In this document: positions 51,820 through 60,206 of the stretch, one piece after another
Layout of the letters: every line of letters starts with the position of its first letter
Position numbering within the stretch: position 1 is the first letter of the stretch
Assembly (NCBI RefSeq): GCF_900880625.1
Contig: NZ_CAAHFB010000001.1
Span: 372,001 to 436,000 of the forward strand
Source: Halorhabdus rudnickae
GTDB lineage: Archaea; Halobacteriota; Halobacteria; Halobacteriales; Haloarculaceae
Reading direction: 5' to 3'
Length of the DNA: 64,000 nucleotides
Program-made: the position numbers and the translations under genes
The notes under the pieces: model-generated
What the model was told of the DNA's origin: nothing
Databases searched by the model: none
What the model saw: only the letters and a program-made list of their open reading frames with translations

Positions 51820-52580
51820 GAGAGAGTGGGCGACATCGGTAGCGGGAGATGGGGAACAGCGAGACCGAACAGCGTGAGTCCGCGGGCGAGCGGGATGGTC
51901 CCGAGGACGACGAAGGCCACGCCCAGCGCGCGGTGGAGGCGCTTTCGCGTCCCCGTCGAAAGTGACTGGAACGCGGTCCCGTAGGCGAACAGCGCCGGGA
52001 TAGTTCCTAACCCCAGCGCGCCGAGTGCAAGCGCGCCCCTGAGTGTCGATCCAGTCGTAAGCGCGTAGAGGTACGCAGGGTACAACAGCGGACAGGGCAG
52101 CAGCCCGTGAACGGCTCCGAGCGCGACGATTCCGGGACCGTCCGCGAGGCGATCGACACGTTCCGCGAGGACGGCCGTCACCCGTTCGAAGGCCGGGCCG
52201 ACGATCGGGAGCGAACCGCTGGCTGGGCTCGTCCCGGATCGGACGTATTCCAGGCCGACGAAGACGATCGCCGCGCCCACGAGCACGCCCGTCGTCGCCC
52301 GCAACTGGGTGGCCAGCGGGGCGACGCCAGCGACCCCCGACGCGAGCGCGCCGACGGTCCCGAGCAGGCCACCGATCGCGGCGTAACTACCGGCGCGTCC
52401 GAGATTGAACAGCCCGTGCTGGCGGAGTTCGTGGAAGCTCGGGCCGCGATCCGTCTGGCCAGTCATCCGGTCGCCGTACAGCATTACCAGTGGGCCACAC
52501 ATCCCCAGGCAGTGGGCCCCGCCGAAGAACCCGACGGCGAAGAGGACGGCCAGCGTCGGATCAGTCAGCGCGCCGGCCAT
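51816..52580 (-). CDS. Sulfite-exporter/cytochrome-biogenesis-like membrane protein (SafE/UreH type)
   Basis: A 254-residue protein with six helices. FFGGAHCLGMCGPLVMLY near residue 18 has the HCxGMCG motif, and VHGLLPCPLLYPAYLYALTT has a second Cys in the mirrored half, as in CcdA/DsbD and SafE-like proteins near heme-copper oxidases. In bacteria such proteins act in CuA or cytochrome assembly. Overlaps the copper ATPase start by 4 bp, so the two form an operon. Confidence 0.87.
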   Translation of the reverse strand: MAGALTDPTLAVLFAVGFFGGAHCLGMCGPLVMLYGDRMTGQTDRGPSFHELRQHGLFNLGRAGSYAAIGGLLGTVGALASGVAGVAPLATQLRATTGVLVGAAIVFVGLEYVRSGTSPASGSLPIVGPAFERVTAVLAERVDRLADGPGIVALGAVHGLLPCPLLYPAYLYALTTGSTLRGALALGALGLGTIPALFAYGTAFQSLSTGTRKRLHRALGVAFVVLGTIPLARGLTLFGLAVPHLPLPMSPTLS

Positions 52581-52653
52581 GCCTGGTGCAGAGAGGATAG
52601 CTCGGGTGAGCGCATACTCGAACGAAGTGAGCCCCCGCTCACTGACCGGCCAC

Positions 52654-52836
52654 TCACGCCGACGGCTCGCCCCCGTTTGGTCTGACGATGCCGAACAGCA
52701 GCGACAGTGATCCGGCGATCACGAGCACGCTGACCAGCGATAATACCGCCAGCATCGAACGACCCTGGACGAACGCCGCGACCGGGACGAGCGCAAGCAG
52801 CGCGATCAGGGGATAGACACGAACGTCGAGTTCCAT
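52654..52836 (-). CDS. Small two-helix membrane protein of the oxidase cluster
   Basis: A 60-residue protein: LIALLALVPVAAFVQGRSML and LAVLSLVSVLVIAGSLSLLF are two helices joined by a short loop. It heads the minus-strand set (small protein, SafE-like, Cu-ATPase) and is divergent from the halocyanin-oxidase operon. Probably an accessory subunit or assembly factor. Confidence 0.65.
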   Translation of the reverse strand: MELDVRVYPLIALLALVPVAAFVQGRSMLAVLSLVSVLVIAGSLSLLFGIVRPNGGEPSA

Positions 52837-52904
52837 GGGCGGGCGTTCGGGTTCGAGTGCTTAAAACCCAACCCCTCATTTCATGGGATTACAAGAGAAG
52901 GCTG

Positions 52905-52913
52905 GTTTTATAC
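52905..52913 (+). promoter_or_regulatory. TATA-like box upstream of the halocyanin-oxidase operon
   Basis: gttttatac lies 150 bp before the ATG at 53059, leaving a leader of about 120 nt that contains the GC-rich region gcgcatggtgcgc. An RNA leader is possible. Confidence 0.35.
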
Positions 52914-53043
52914 GGTAGAGGGGAAAGCTATCGCGCATGGTGCGCGACCACCCCTCGCAGGTGGGGCCGCCGACGGCGCCCGTTTCGGTGCGCGACGGAC
53001 GAACCAGGCGCGCTTTCGGGTGCCGATCGGATCACGAGTATCG

Positions 53044-53051
53044 GGAGGTGA
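53044..53051 (+). promoter_or_regulatory. Strong Shine-Dalgarno of the halocyanin-domain gene
   Basis: ggaggtga is a full anti-16S match 7 nt before ATG 53059. The downstream oxidase genes have similar ggaggga sites at 53910 and 54432, unlike most leaderless genes here. Confidence 0.7.
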
Positions 53052-53058
53052 CAGCCCC

Positions 53059-53910
53059 ATGAGCAGCGATGCCGGGGCCGAGACAACACGGCGTGGATTC
53101 CTCCGCGGGGCTGCTGGAACGGCAGTCGGCACAGCCTGTGTGGCTGGTGCCGGCACGGCCGCCGGACAGAACGGCGTGGACTTCGGCGGTTGGTTCTCGG
53201 ACGTCTCGAACTTCGATGGGATCGTTGACCGGCGCGGACAGGACGAAGTCACTGTCAAAGTCGGAGTCGAAGGCAACGGAAGCAACTGGGCGTTCGGGCC
53301 GGCCGCCGTCCGGGTCGACCCCGGGACGACGGTCGTCTTCGAGTGGACCGGTCAAGGGAACGCCCACAACGTCGTCGCCGACGACGACTCCTACAGATCG
53401 GGAGACCCCGTCGTCGAGGCGGGGACGACGTTCGAGCATACCTTCGAAGAGACGGGGATCTCGAAGTACTACTGCAATCCACACCTCGCGGTCGGCATGA
53501 AAGGGGCGATCGTCGTCGGAGATATGGGCGCTGGATCCGACGCTGGCGGTGGTGGCTCGGGTGGCATCAGTCTCACCCGAGAGGCCTGGCTCCTCGTCGG
53601 GAGCTTCGGCCTGGCGCTGGTGTCGCCGCTGATTTTCGGGGCATTCCTGCGGTACCGGCGTGGCGACGGTCCGACCGGCCCGAGCGAGGCGACTCGCGAA
53701 CAGCTGCAGCGGGTCGACGAAGTCGAACAGGGGCCACCCCGGGCCGAAGAAGCGCCAGTCGAGGGCCCCGAGACGGCGATCGAACACGACGAGTACGATC
53801 CGTTCGGGACGCTCTCGCTCGTCCTCGGCTACCTCGTGTTGGTCGTGTTGCTGTGGGTGTTCATGTACTTCGTGGAGTTCCTCGGGCGGGGCCCGACGGT
53901 GATCGGCTAG
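53059..53910 (+). CDS. Halocyanin-domain, Tat-exported, membrane-anchored copper protein
   Basis: A 283-residue protein. The N-terminus TRRGFLRGAAGTAVGTACVA is a Tat signal. The blue-copper domain follows at about 70-160, with WTGQGNAHNVVADDDSY giving His, and KYYCNPHLAVGMKGAIVV giving Cys, His and Met ligands. After a Gly-rich linker come two helices at about 177-200 and 255-278. It would pass electrons to the oxidase encoded next. First gene of the operon, with a strong Shine-Dalgarno. Confidence 0.88.
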   Translation: MSSDAGAETTRRGFLRGAAGTAVGTACVAGAGTAAGQNGVDFGGWFSDVSNFDGIVDRRGQDEVTVKVGVEGNGSNWAFGPAAVRVDPGTTVVFEWTGQGNAHNVVADDDSYRSGDPVVEAGTTFEHTFEETGISKYYCNPHLAVGMKGAIVVGDMGAGSDAGGGGSGGISLTREAWLLVGSFGLALVSPLIFGAFLRYRRGDGPTGPSEATREQLQRVDEVEQGPPRAEEAPVEGPETAIEHDEYDPFGTLSLVLGYLVLVVLLWVFMYFVEFLGRGPTVIG

Positions 53911-53922
53911 GAGGGATCAGAT

Positions 53923-54444
53923 ATGGAGATACATCGCTTCGAGAAAGTCTGGATCGCGATCGCGCTGGTGTTGATCGTCGGATTCATCGCGACGATCGCC
54001 TACGGCGCGCTAGGACCGGGTGTGAAAATGGTCGACGCCTCCGGCGGCACGATTGAGGCCAGCGAGGTCGCCACGAGCGAGTCAGGTACTGCATTCGACG
54101 ACCCCGGTGTCCGCCAGACCGGTCCCAACGAGTACGACATCTACGTCGTCGCCCGGCAGTTCCAGTTCTCCCCGGGGACGAGCCAGCCGATCGAGATACC
54201 CGCCGGGAGCACCGTGACGTTCTACGTCACGAGCGCGGATGTCACGCACGGGTTCAACATCGCCGGTACGAACGTCAACACGATGGTCATTCCCGGACAG
54301 GTCTCGGAGATGACCGTCGAGTTCGACGAATCTGCCTCTTATGGTATCGTCTGTCACGAGTACTGCGGCGGCGGCCATCACACGATGGAGGGGACGCTCG
54401 AAGTCGTCCCACAGTCCGAATACGACGGCCCGGAGGGATCCTGA
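53923..54444 (+). CDS. Cytochrome c oxidase subunit II, ba3 type
   Basis: A 173-residue protein with one N-terminal helix (VWIAIALVLIVGFIATIAYG) and a CuA cupredoxin domain: HGFNIAGTNVNTMVIPGQVS, then VCHEYCGGGHHTM with both Cys, the Glu and His/Met ligands of CuA. A single helix and short length mark the ba3 rather than aa3 class. SD ggaggga precedes the ATG. Confidence 0.92.
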   Translation: MEIHRFEKVWIAIALVLIVGFIATIAYGALGPGVKMVDASGGTIEASEVATSESGTAFDDPGVRQTGPNEYDIYVVARQFQFSPGTSQPIEIPAGSTVTFYVTSADVTHGFNIAGTNVNTMVIPGQVSEMTVEFDESASYGIVCHEYCGGGHHTMEGTLEVVPQSEYDGPEGS

Positions 54445-54445
54445 T

Positions 54446-56131
54446 ATGGCATACGTCGACGACTACCCCGACGCGGCGAAAGTAGTGCGCGCGAACTTCG
54501 GCGTCGCGTTCGCGGCGCTGTCGATCGGCGGCCTGTTCGGCCTGATACAGGCCGCCCACCGGACGGGCTTTTTCCGCGGGCTGATCAGCTCGACCGACTA
54601 CTACACCGTCCTCACCGGCCATGGCGTGTTGCTGGCGCTGGTGTTTACGACCTTCTTCATCACTGGACTGTTCACCTGGGGCGTCACGAACAGTCTGGAA
54701 CGATCGCTGCCCAACCCCAGACTGACGTGGTCGTGGTTCCTCGTCATGCTCATCGGGACGGTCCTGGCGGCTGTTTCAATCCTGGGCGGGTTCGTCCCGG
54801 AACTCCCGCTCAGCGCCGACGTCCTGTTCACGTTCTATCCGCCCTTGCAGGCCAGTCCGGTCTTCTATATCGGTGTCACACTGTTGATCGTCGGCTCCTG
54901 GATCGCTGGCTTTGATTGGTTCCGCCAGTACTGGCGCTGGCGTAAGGACAACGGGGACGAGCGGATCCCGCTCCAGACGTTCATGGTCCTGACGACGATG
55001 ATCATGTGGTACGTTTCGACGGTCGGCGTCGCCGTCGAGGTCCTCGTTTTCCTGATTCCGTGGTCGCTGGGGCTGATCAGCGAAGTCGATCCATTGCTGA
55101 CCCGGACGCTGTTCTGGTACTTCGGCCACCCCGTCGTGTACTTCTGGCTGATGCCGGCCTACTTCGTCTGGTACACGATCCTGCCGAAACTCGCCGGCGG
55201 GCGCCTCCTCAGCGACACACTCGCCCGGATCGTCTTCGTGCTGTTCGTCATCCTCTCGACGCCGGTGGGATTCCACCACCAGTACGTCGACCCCGGCATC
55301 CCCGAAGGCTTCAAGTTCATTGCGATGACGAATACGATGTTCCTGCTCCTTCCGAGCTTACTGACAGCGTTCACCGTCGTGGCGAGCATGGAACACGGTG
55401 CTCGCCAGCGCGGCGGGAAAGGCTACGTCAGCTGGCTGTGGAAGCTCCCGTGGGACAACCCGGCCTTCGCGGGCTGTGCGCTGGCTGGGATCATGTTCGC
55501 CGCCGGCGGGTTCTCCGGAATGATCAACGCCGGGATGAACATCAACTACCTCATCCACAACACGCTGTGGGTCCCAGGACACTTCCACCTCACCGTCGGC
55601 ACTGCGGCGGCACTGACGTTCATGGCCGTCTCCTACTGGCTCGTCCCACAGATCACGGGCAAGCGCCTCCAGCACCGCACCCTGGCGACCGTCCAGCCCT
55701 ACGTCTGGTTCATCGGCATGACGCTGATGTCAAACGCCATGCACCGGGCGGGGCTGGCGGGTGTTCCTCGGCGGACGGCCGAACCCGAATATAACGTCGT
55801 CGACGCGACGTTCCCGAACGTGGTTGGCGGGATGGGCGAGATGCAACTCCAGATCGTGCTCGGCGGGACGATCCTCTTTGTCGCCCTCAGCATGTTTATG
55901 ACGGTCATGATCGGGACGTGGCTCGCCGAACGCGGCCGGGGGACCCTCGAGGTCAACAGCCACCTCCCGCCGGCGTTGTCGGGCCCCGAGAGTTCACCGC
56001 GGGTGCTGGACAACCTCAAGCTGTGGGCAGCGATCGCAATCGTGCTCATCCTGATCGCCTACGGCCCGCCGCTTGCCGGCATGCTCGGCGACGGCGTGCT
56101 CTCCCCCGGTAGCCCGGGCTTCCCCGTCTGA
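54446..56131 (+). CDS. Cytochrome c oxidase subunit I, ba3 type
   Basis: A 561-residue heme-copper oxidase core with 12-13 helices. Heme and CuB ligands are visible: VLTGHGVLLALVFTTFF (low-spin heme His), WYFGHPVVYFWLMPAYFVWY (CuB His and the cross-linked Tyr), GFHHQYVDPG (two CuB His), and VPGHFHLTVGTA (heme His pair). It begins 2 bp after the subunit II stop with its own SD. It reduces oxygen and pumps protons. Confidence 0.96.
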   Translation: MAYVDDYPDAAKVVRANFGVAFAALSIGGLFGLIQAAHRTGFFRGLISSTDYYTVLTGHGVLLALVFTTFFITGLFTWGVTNSLERSLPNPRLTWSWFLVMLIGTVLAAVSILGGFVPELPLSADVLFTFYPPLQASPVFYIGVTLLIVGSWIAGFDWFRQYWRWRKDNGDERIPLQTFMVLTTMIMWYVSTVGVAVEVLVFLIPWSLGLISEVDPLLTRTLFWYFGHPVVYFWLMPAYFVWYTILPKLAGGRLLSDTLARIVFVLFVILSTPVGFHHQYVDPGIPEGFKFIAMTNTMFLLLPSLLTAFTVVASMEHGARQRGGKGYVSWLWKLPWDNPAFAGCALAGIMFAAGGFSGMINAGMNINYLIHNTLWVPGHFHLTVGTAAALTFMAVSYWLVPQITGKRLQHRTLATVQPYVWFIGMTLMSNAMHRAGLAGVPRRTAEPEYNVVDATFPNVVGGMGEMQLQIVLGGTILFVALSMFMTVMIGTWLAERGRGTLEVNSHLPPALSGPESSPRVLDNLKLWAAIAIVLILIAYGPPLAGMLGDGVLSPGSPGFPV

Positions 56132-56156
56132 CCGTCGTCTCAGACACTCCAAACCG

Positions 56157-56663
56157 ATGAATCGAACGACACTCGCGAAGGTGTTGCTCGTCGTCGCGAT
56201 AGCCATTCCTGTCATCATCGAAGGGATAACGTTCTTCGGCCTGTTCGGCCAGCACTTCGGCAGCGCCAACGACGCGGCTACTCCGACGCCCGACGCGCTC
56301 GGCGTCGGCGAGGACTTGCTGTCCGGCGTCGAGGGGAGTGAAGCGGCCGCAACGATCGAGTCGGGTTCGATCCAGGCATCCGACGACGGCTGGCTGTTCA
56401 CTGTCAGTATCAACGTGGCCAATCACGGGAACAGTCCGACACGGGTCACGTTCGGGCCGGTGACGACCGGCGAAGGGACAGTCCTGGAACAGACGGTGAC
56501 CAGCGATCGCCTCTCGAAAAACGGGACGGATTCAGTCGTCGCCCAGTGGACTCTCCCGTCAGGGGAAACACCCCGGTCCATAGAGGTGGCGTTGCGGGGC
56601 GAGGACAGGGCGGCGATCGAGCAGACGGTACGCATCGGCGGATTCGCCGTCCAGCAGGACTAA
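56157..56663 (+). CDS. Membrane-anchored exported protein of the oxidase operon
   Basis: A 168-residue protein from ATG at 56157: one N-terminal helix (VLLVVAIAIPVIIEGITFFG), an extracytoplasmic domain of beta character (DGWLFTVSINVANHGNSPTR) and a Gln-Gln-Asp end. It follows subunit I by 25 bp, so it is probably co-transcribed. Its role is unknown; an assembly or accessory factor is likely. Confidence 0.6.
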   Translation: MNRTTLAKVLLVVAIAIPVIIEGITFFGLFGQHFGSANDAATPTPDALGVGEDLLSGVEGSEAAATIESGSIQASDDGWLFTVSINVANHGNSPTRVTFGPVTTGEGTVLEQTVTSDRLSKNGTDSVVAQWTLPSGETPRSIEVALRGEDRAAIEQTVRIGGFAVQQD

Positions 56664-56705
56664 CTCCCCCTCCTGCGTTACCGGACCGAAGTCGAGAGCA
56701 ATGTC

Positions 56706-57605
56706 TCACTGTACGGCCAACACGGTATCGTCGACGGCGTCTTCGAGGAGCGAACGGACACGATCGACACCCGGCCGCGACTCGGCGACGTTCTCCAGCA
56801 GGACGGTCTCGCTCGGGAACAGCCGCTCGCCGACGACCAAGCCGTGATCGCGGGCGGTCGAGCCACTCACCGTGAGATACACTCCAAGACCCGTCTCGGC
56901 GATGGCGGCCTCCTCTGACTGCTCGCGGTCGGGATGGCGAAACTCGATCCCATCGGTGGCACGCGTGCCGAGAACCGCCTCGACCAGTCGTTCGTACCGC
57001 GGCGAGAGACAGAGCCCACCCTCGTAGGCCGCGGCTGCGGAACGATCGAGGTCCCCTGTTAGGGACCGAGCGACAGCTGGCGTCGCCAGCAGCGTGTGAT
57101 AGACGGTGTCACCGAGACCCATGGAGACGCGAACATCGGTGTCGCGGGGATCGATCCGTTCGTTGAGCGCCGTGACCGCCGTGAGCGGCTCCGGCTCTAG
57201 CTGGACAACTTCTTCGAGGACGAGGTCGGCGCTGTCGAACCCAAGTGCGAATTCGTGTTTGCGCAGCGCTCGGAACGGCTCTTCCCGGCCGATCAACTGG
57301 ATATCCACGGTGTCGGTCGGGAGCATGACGCTGTCGAAGACGATCCGTCGCGGCATCGACTCCCGATCGTCCCGCAACAGCGAAAATTCCGGGGCAGTCG
57401 GGTCCGACGCATCGCTGTATTCGGCCAGTCGGTCGTAGACAGCCGTCTCGGAGGTCTGCTCGCCCTTGGCGATGGCCTTCTCGTAGCGCAGGGTCGAAAT
57501 GATATCGTCGGCGAGAGCGGTCATCCCCGTTCTGGCCGCGATCCGTTCCAGCACGGCTTCGAGGGGTCTGCCCTTCCGCGGGACGGCGATCCGCACGGTC
57601 GTCAT
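56706..57605 (-). CDS. HisG-like protein (ATP phosphoribosyltransferase-like)
   Basis: A 299-residue protein. The start VRIAVPRKGRPLEAVLERIA resembles the HisG N-terminal motif (xIAVPxKGR), and two periplasmic-binding-like lobes follow: PTDTVDIQLIGREEPFRAL, then FDSADLVLEEVVQLEPEPLT. However, the central loop and C-terminus differ from true HisG, so it may be a paralogue with another role. It stands alone, not in a his operon. Confidence 0.55.
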   Translation of the reverse strand: MTTVRIAVPRKGRPLEAVLERIAARTGMTALADDIISTLRYEKAIAKGEQTSETAVYDRLAEYSDASDPTAPEFSLLRDDRESMPRRIVFDSVMLPTDTVDIQLIGREEPFRALRKHEFALGFDSADLVLEEVVQLEPEPLTAVTALNERIDPRDTDVRVSMGLGDTVYHTLLATPAVARSLTGDLDRSAAAAYEGGLCLSPRYERLVEAVLGTRATDGIEFRHPDREQSEEAAIAETGLGVYLTVSGSTARDHGLVVGERLFPSETVLLENVAESRPGVDRVRSLLEDAVDDTVLAVQ

Positions 57606-57681
57606 TACGCAAGCGTACGCGGGAGCTGGTAAAACAGACGTGGTTTCGAGCGACGGACTCCGCGGTGGCCAGCTTCGGACT

Positions 57682-58782
57682 CTACTCAGCGCCGCCGATG
57701 ACCGAGGAGAGTTGTTCGCGCCACTCCTCTAGGTCTTCGATATCACCGCGGATGTCCTCTAGACGTTCGTCCAGATCGCCGGTATCGCCGACCTGCTCTT
57801 TGACCTCTTCGATCTCGCTTTCCAGATCGGATAGCGCTGCCTCGACATCCCCAACTGTCTCCTCGTTGTCCTCAACGGTGTTCCGAACCGAGGTCATGTC
57901 CCCACGGACTTCGTCGAGTTCACTGTCGACTGTCTGTAACTCGCCCTCGAAGTCCTCGAGGCGTGCCTGGAACTCCTCGATGAGTTCCTCTCCCTGCCCG
58001 TTCTCGTCGAGGAACTCCTCTATGGCGGTTGTATAGGCCGAGAGGTCGGCGACCTCGTTTTGAAGGTGCTGGATCCTGGCGTCGACGGCCCCCTCGTCCG
58101 TCTCCGAGCCACCGAGGTCGAGTTCCTCTTCCAGCACCGAGAGCGTCGCGTCGTCGACGTGGTCCTGGCGGATCTCCGCGGCGAGAGTCTTGGCGACGGC
58201 ACCGGGCTGGACCCCATCGACGGTTGGTTCGGCACCGTCGTTGCTGGCACTCGATCCGCCACGGTCCTCGTCGGGTTCGTTCGGATCCGTGAGATTCAGC
58301 GTCTCGATCTCTTCGTCGTCTGTCTCTTCGAGTCCGGGGACGCTGTCACTTTCGCCCGCGATGACGTCACGCACGACGTCACTGTTGGCGTCCTCGACCA
58401 GATCGTCGTCGTCCTCCAGTGGCGGATCGACAGACTCTATGGTCGGCTCCGTCAGGAATTTCTCGACGTCATCGGTCCCGGTCGCGCGGATACCGTAGAC
58501 GGTCGTGTACTCCGAGTCAGGGTCGATTTCGCGCTCGAAAATAATCGTTTGCCCGTCGATGGTCCAGTACTCGCTGCCGTATTCCGGATGAAAGCCCAGG
58601 TCCTCGACAGCCACCTCTTCAGGGACGCTGTCGGTTAGCGTGATCGTCACCGACTCCGTCCGGGCCGACTGGATATTGAATGCGATCGCCGGCACCGGGA
58701 ACTCGTCTGCTTCGAACCGCTTGACTACGGTCACCCCATCCAAGGAAACGTTCACCGACTCGTAGGTCTGCGTGTTGCTCAT
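57682..58782 (-). CDS. Coiled-coil protein, haloarchaeal
   Basis: A 366-residue protein from ATG at 58782. The first 110 residues are beta-rich (NVSLDGVTVVKRFEADEFPV, FNIQSARTESVTITLTDSVP); a long acidic linker follows; residues about 210-366 are a continuous coiled coil with heptads (AIEEFLDENGQGEELIEEFQ, DVEAALSDLESEIEEVKEQV). A surface or cytoskeletal role is a guess. The ATG was chosen over a slightly longer frame. Confidence 0.7.
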   Translation of the reverse strand: MSNTQTYESVNVSLDGVTVVKRFEADEFPVPAIAFNIQSARTESVTITLTDSVPEEVAVEDLGFHPEYGSEYWTIDGQTIIFEREIDPDSEYTTVYGIRATGTDDVEKFLTEPTIESVDPPLEDDDDLVEDANSDVVRDVIAGESDSVPGLEETDDEEIETLNLTDPNEPDEDRGGSSASNDGAEPTVDGVQPGAVAKTLAAEIRQDHVDDATLSVLEEELDLGGSETDEGAVDARIQHLQNEVADLSAYTTAIEEFLDENGQGEELIEEFQARLEDFEGELQTVDSELDEVRGDMTSVRNTVEDNEETVGDVEAALSDLESEIEEVKEQVGDTGDLDERLEDIRGDIEDLEEWREQLSSVIGGAE

Positions 58783-58842
58783 GAACATACGTCGGTCGAC
58801 CAATCGTATTAAAGTTACTTCTGCCGCGAGGTGACGATTGGT

Positions 58843-59670
58843 CTATAAGTCGATGCGGTCACCGATCTCGACGATATCGAGTCGCTTGGGATAGGGGAAC
58901 GACCGGACGTGATCGTACAGCGCCGTCGGATCTGCGGTCATTCCTTTCCATATGTCCCAGTGGCTCGGCAACAGGGCATCCAGTCGGAGTTCGTTTGCGG
59001 CTTCGACAATCTCGTTCTCGTCGCTGTACCAGCGTGTCCGCGTCGGCTTCTCCCCGATCGTCTCGGGGACCATGCCAACGCTGCCGAACGCAAGCACGCC
59101 GAGGTCGATGTCGTAGCGCTCCCCGATCGTCTCGAACGCTCCGGGTCGAGCATCCCCGCCGTGGAAGAACGTCCCCACCTCGTGTTCGATGGCGTACGAG
59201 ACAGGCTCCTCGGCGTCCGGGTCGTTCGCTGGTTCGACGTGCACCGTGAACCCACCGATTTCGACGGTGTCACCGACTTCGACGGGCGAGAGCTGTTCGT
59301 CACTCACGTCCCAGTTGTCTGTCCACGCTTCCGCCTCGGTCACAGCCAGGCTCGCCCTCGGCGCGTGAAAGCTCGCTCCTGTCCCGGAGAGGATGGGTGC
59401 CTGGCTCGGGCCGTGGACGTGATCGACGTGTTCGTGCGTCGCGAGGATCGCGTCAGCGGTGCACACGTCTGACGGTTCGAACGGCACCGGGAGCATCCGG
59501 ACCGTTCGTGGGGGATCGCCCGTCCCGAGGTAGGGATCGATGAACAGTGTCGTCCCCGCGTAATCCTTGAGGACGAAGCCGTTACAGCCGAGATACCAGA
59601 TCGCGACGCCGTCGGGTGAGGCCTTCGCCACTGCCTCGGGGAGCCACTGGCCCCAGTCGGAGCTGACCAT
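58843..59670 (-). CDS. UlaG-like metallo-beta-lactamase-fold hydrolase
   Basis: A 275-residue protein. DPYLGTGDPPRTV, then ATHEHVDHVHGP (the HxHxDH motif), FFHGGDARPGAFETI and LPSHWDIWKG supply the metal ligands in the order of UlaG-type lactonases. L-ascorbate-6-phosphate lactonase is the named member; a sugar-lactone or phosphoester role would suit the nearby PTS genes. Substrate unknown. Confidence 0.8.
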   Translation of the reverse strand: MVSSDWGQWLPEAVAKASPDGVAIWYLGCNGFVLKDYAGTTLFIDPYLGTGDPPRTVRMLPVPFEPSDVCTADAILATHEHVDHVHGPSQAPILSGTGASFHAPRASLAVTEAEAWTDNWDVSDEQLSPVEVGDTVEIGGFTVHVEPANDPDAEEPVSYAIEHEVGTFFHGGDARPGAFETIGERYDIDLGVLAFGSVGMVPETIGEKPTRTRWYSDENEIVEAANELRLDALLPSHWDIWKGMTADPTALYDHVRSFPYPKRLDIVEIGDRIDL

Positions 59671-59730
59671 ACTCAGAGTGGTGATCCGAAACGGGCTAAA
59701 CGTTACGGGGTAGCGAAGGGCCAGCCCAGC

Positions 59731-60126
59731 CTAGTGCTGACAGCAACCGCCAGCTTTCTCACCGAAGTCGACGGCCAGCTCCGCCGAGATCGCCGAATCG
59801 ACCCGGCCGAGACGCCGCTCGAGGGCACTCTGGGCCTGCAGATACTCCTCCATTACTGGCAGGGACTGCAGTTCCTCGTGGGCGGCCTCGAGTTCTCGGC
59901 GATCGAGTTCGCTGGCCTCGCCACGCTCTCTGGCACGCTGGAACTCCTCGCGCTTGCGCTCGAAGGTCGCGATGTGTTCCTGGACTTCCTCATCGGCCTC
60001 GACGGCGGCCTTTGCTTCACGGAAGGCCTCGTGTTCCGGCAGGTCGGCGATCGCCTCGCCCAACTCGCTTGCGAGTCGATCGACCGTCTCGATCGCTGTC
60101 TCGCCGTTGTCAGTATCGACGCTCAT
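59731..60126 (-). CDS. YlbF/YmcA-family protein
   Basis: A 131-residue helical protein from ATG at 60126: ASELGEAIADLPEHEAFREA and EEVQEHIATFERKREEFQRA, with an end GGCCQH that has two cysteines. The N-terminal helix-loop-helix fits the YlbF family, which in bacteria affects RNase Y and competence. Its C-terminal Cys-Cys-Gln-His is unusual. Confidence 0.75.
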   Translation of the reverse strand: MSVDTDNGETAIETVDRLASELGEAIADLPEHEAFREAKAAVEADEEVQEHIATFERKREEFQRARERGEASELDRRELEAAHEELQSLPVMEEYLQAQSALERRLGRVDSAISAELAVDFGEKAGGCCQH

Positions 60127-60206
60127 AGTCGTCCCTCGAGGACGACGAGTAAAACCGGTCGGAAGGGAGCAGGTTCGGCCGGTTGTAGGGTGTCGCACTT
60201 GGGAAC

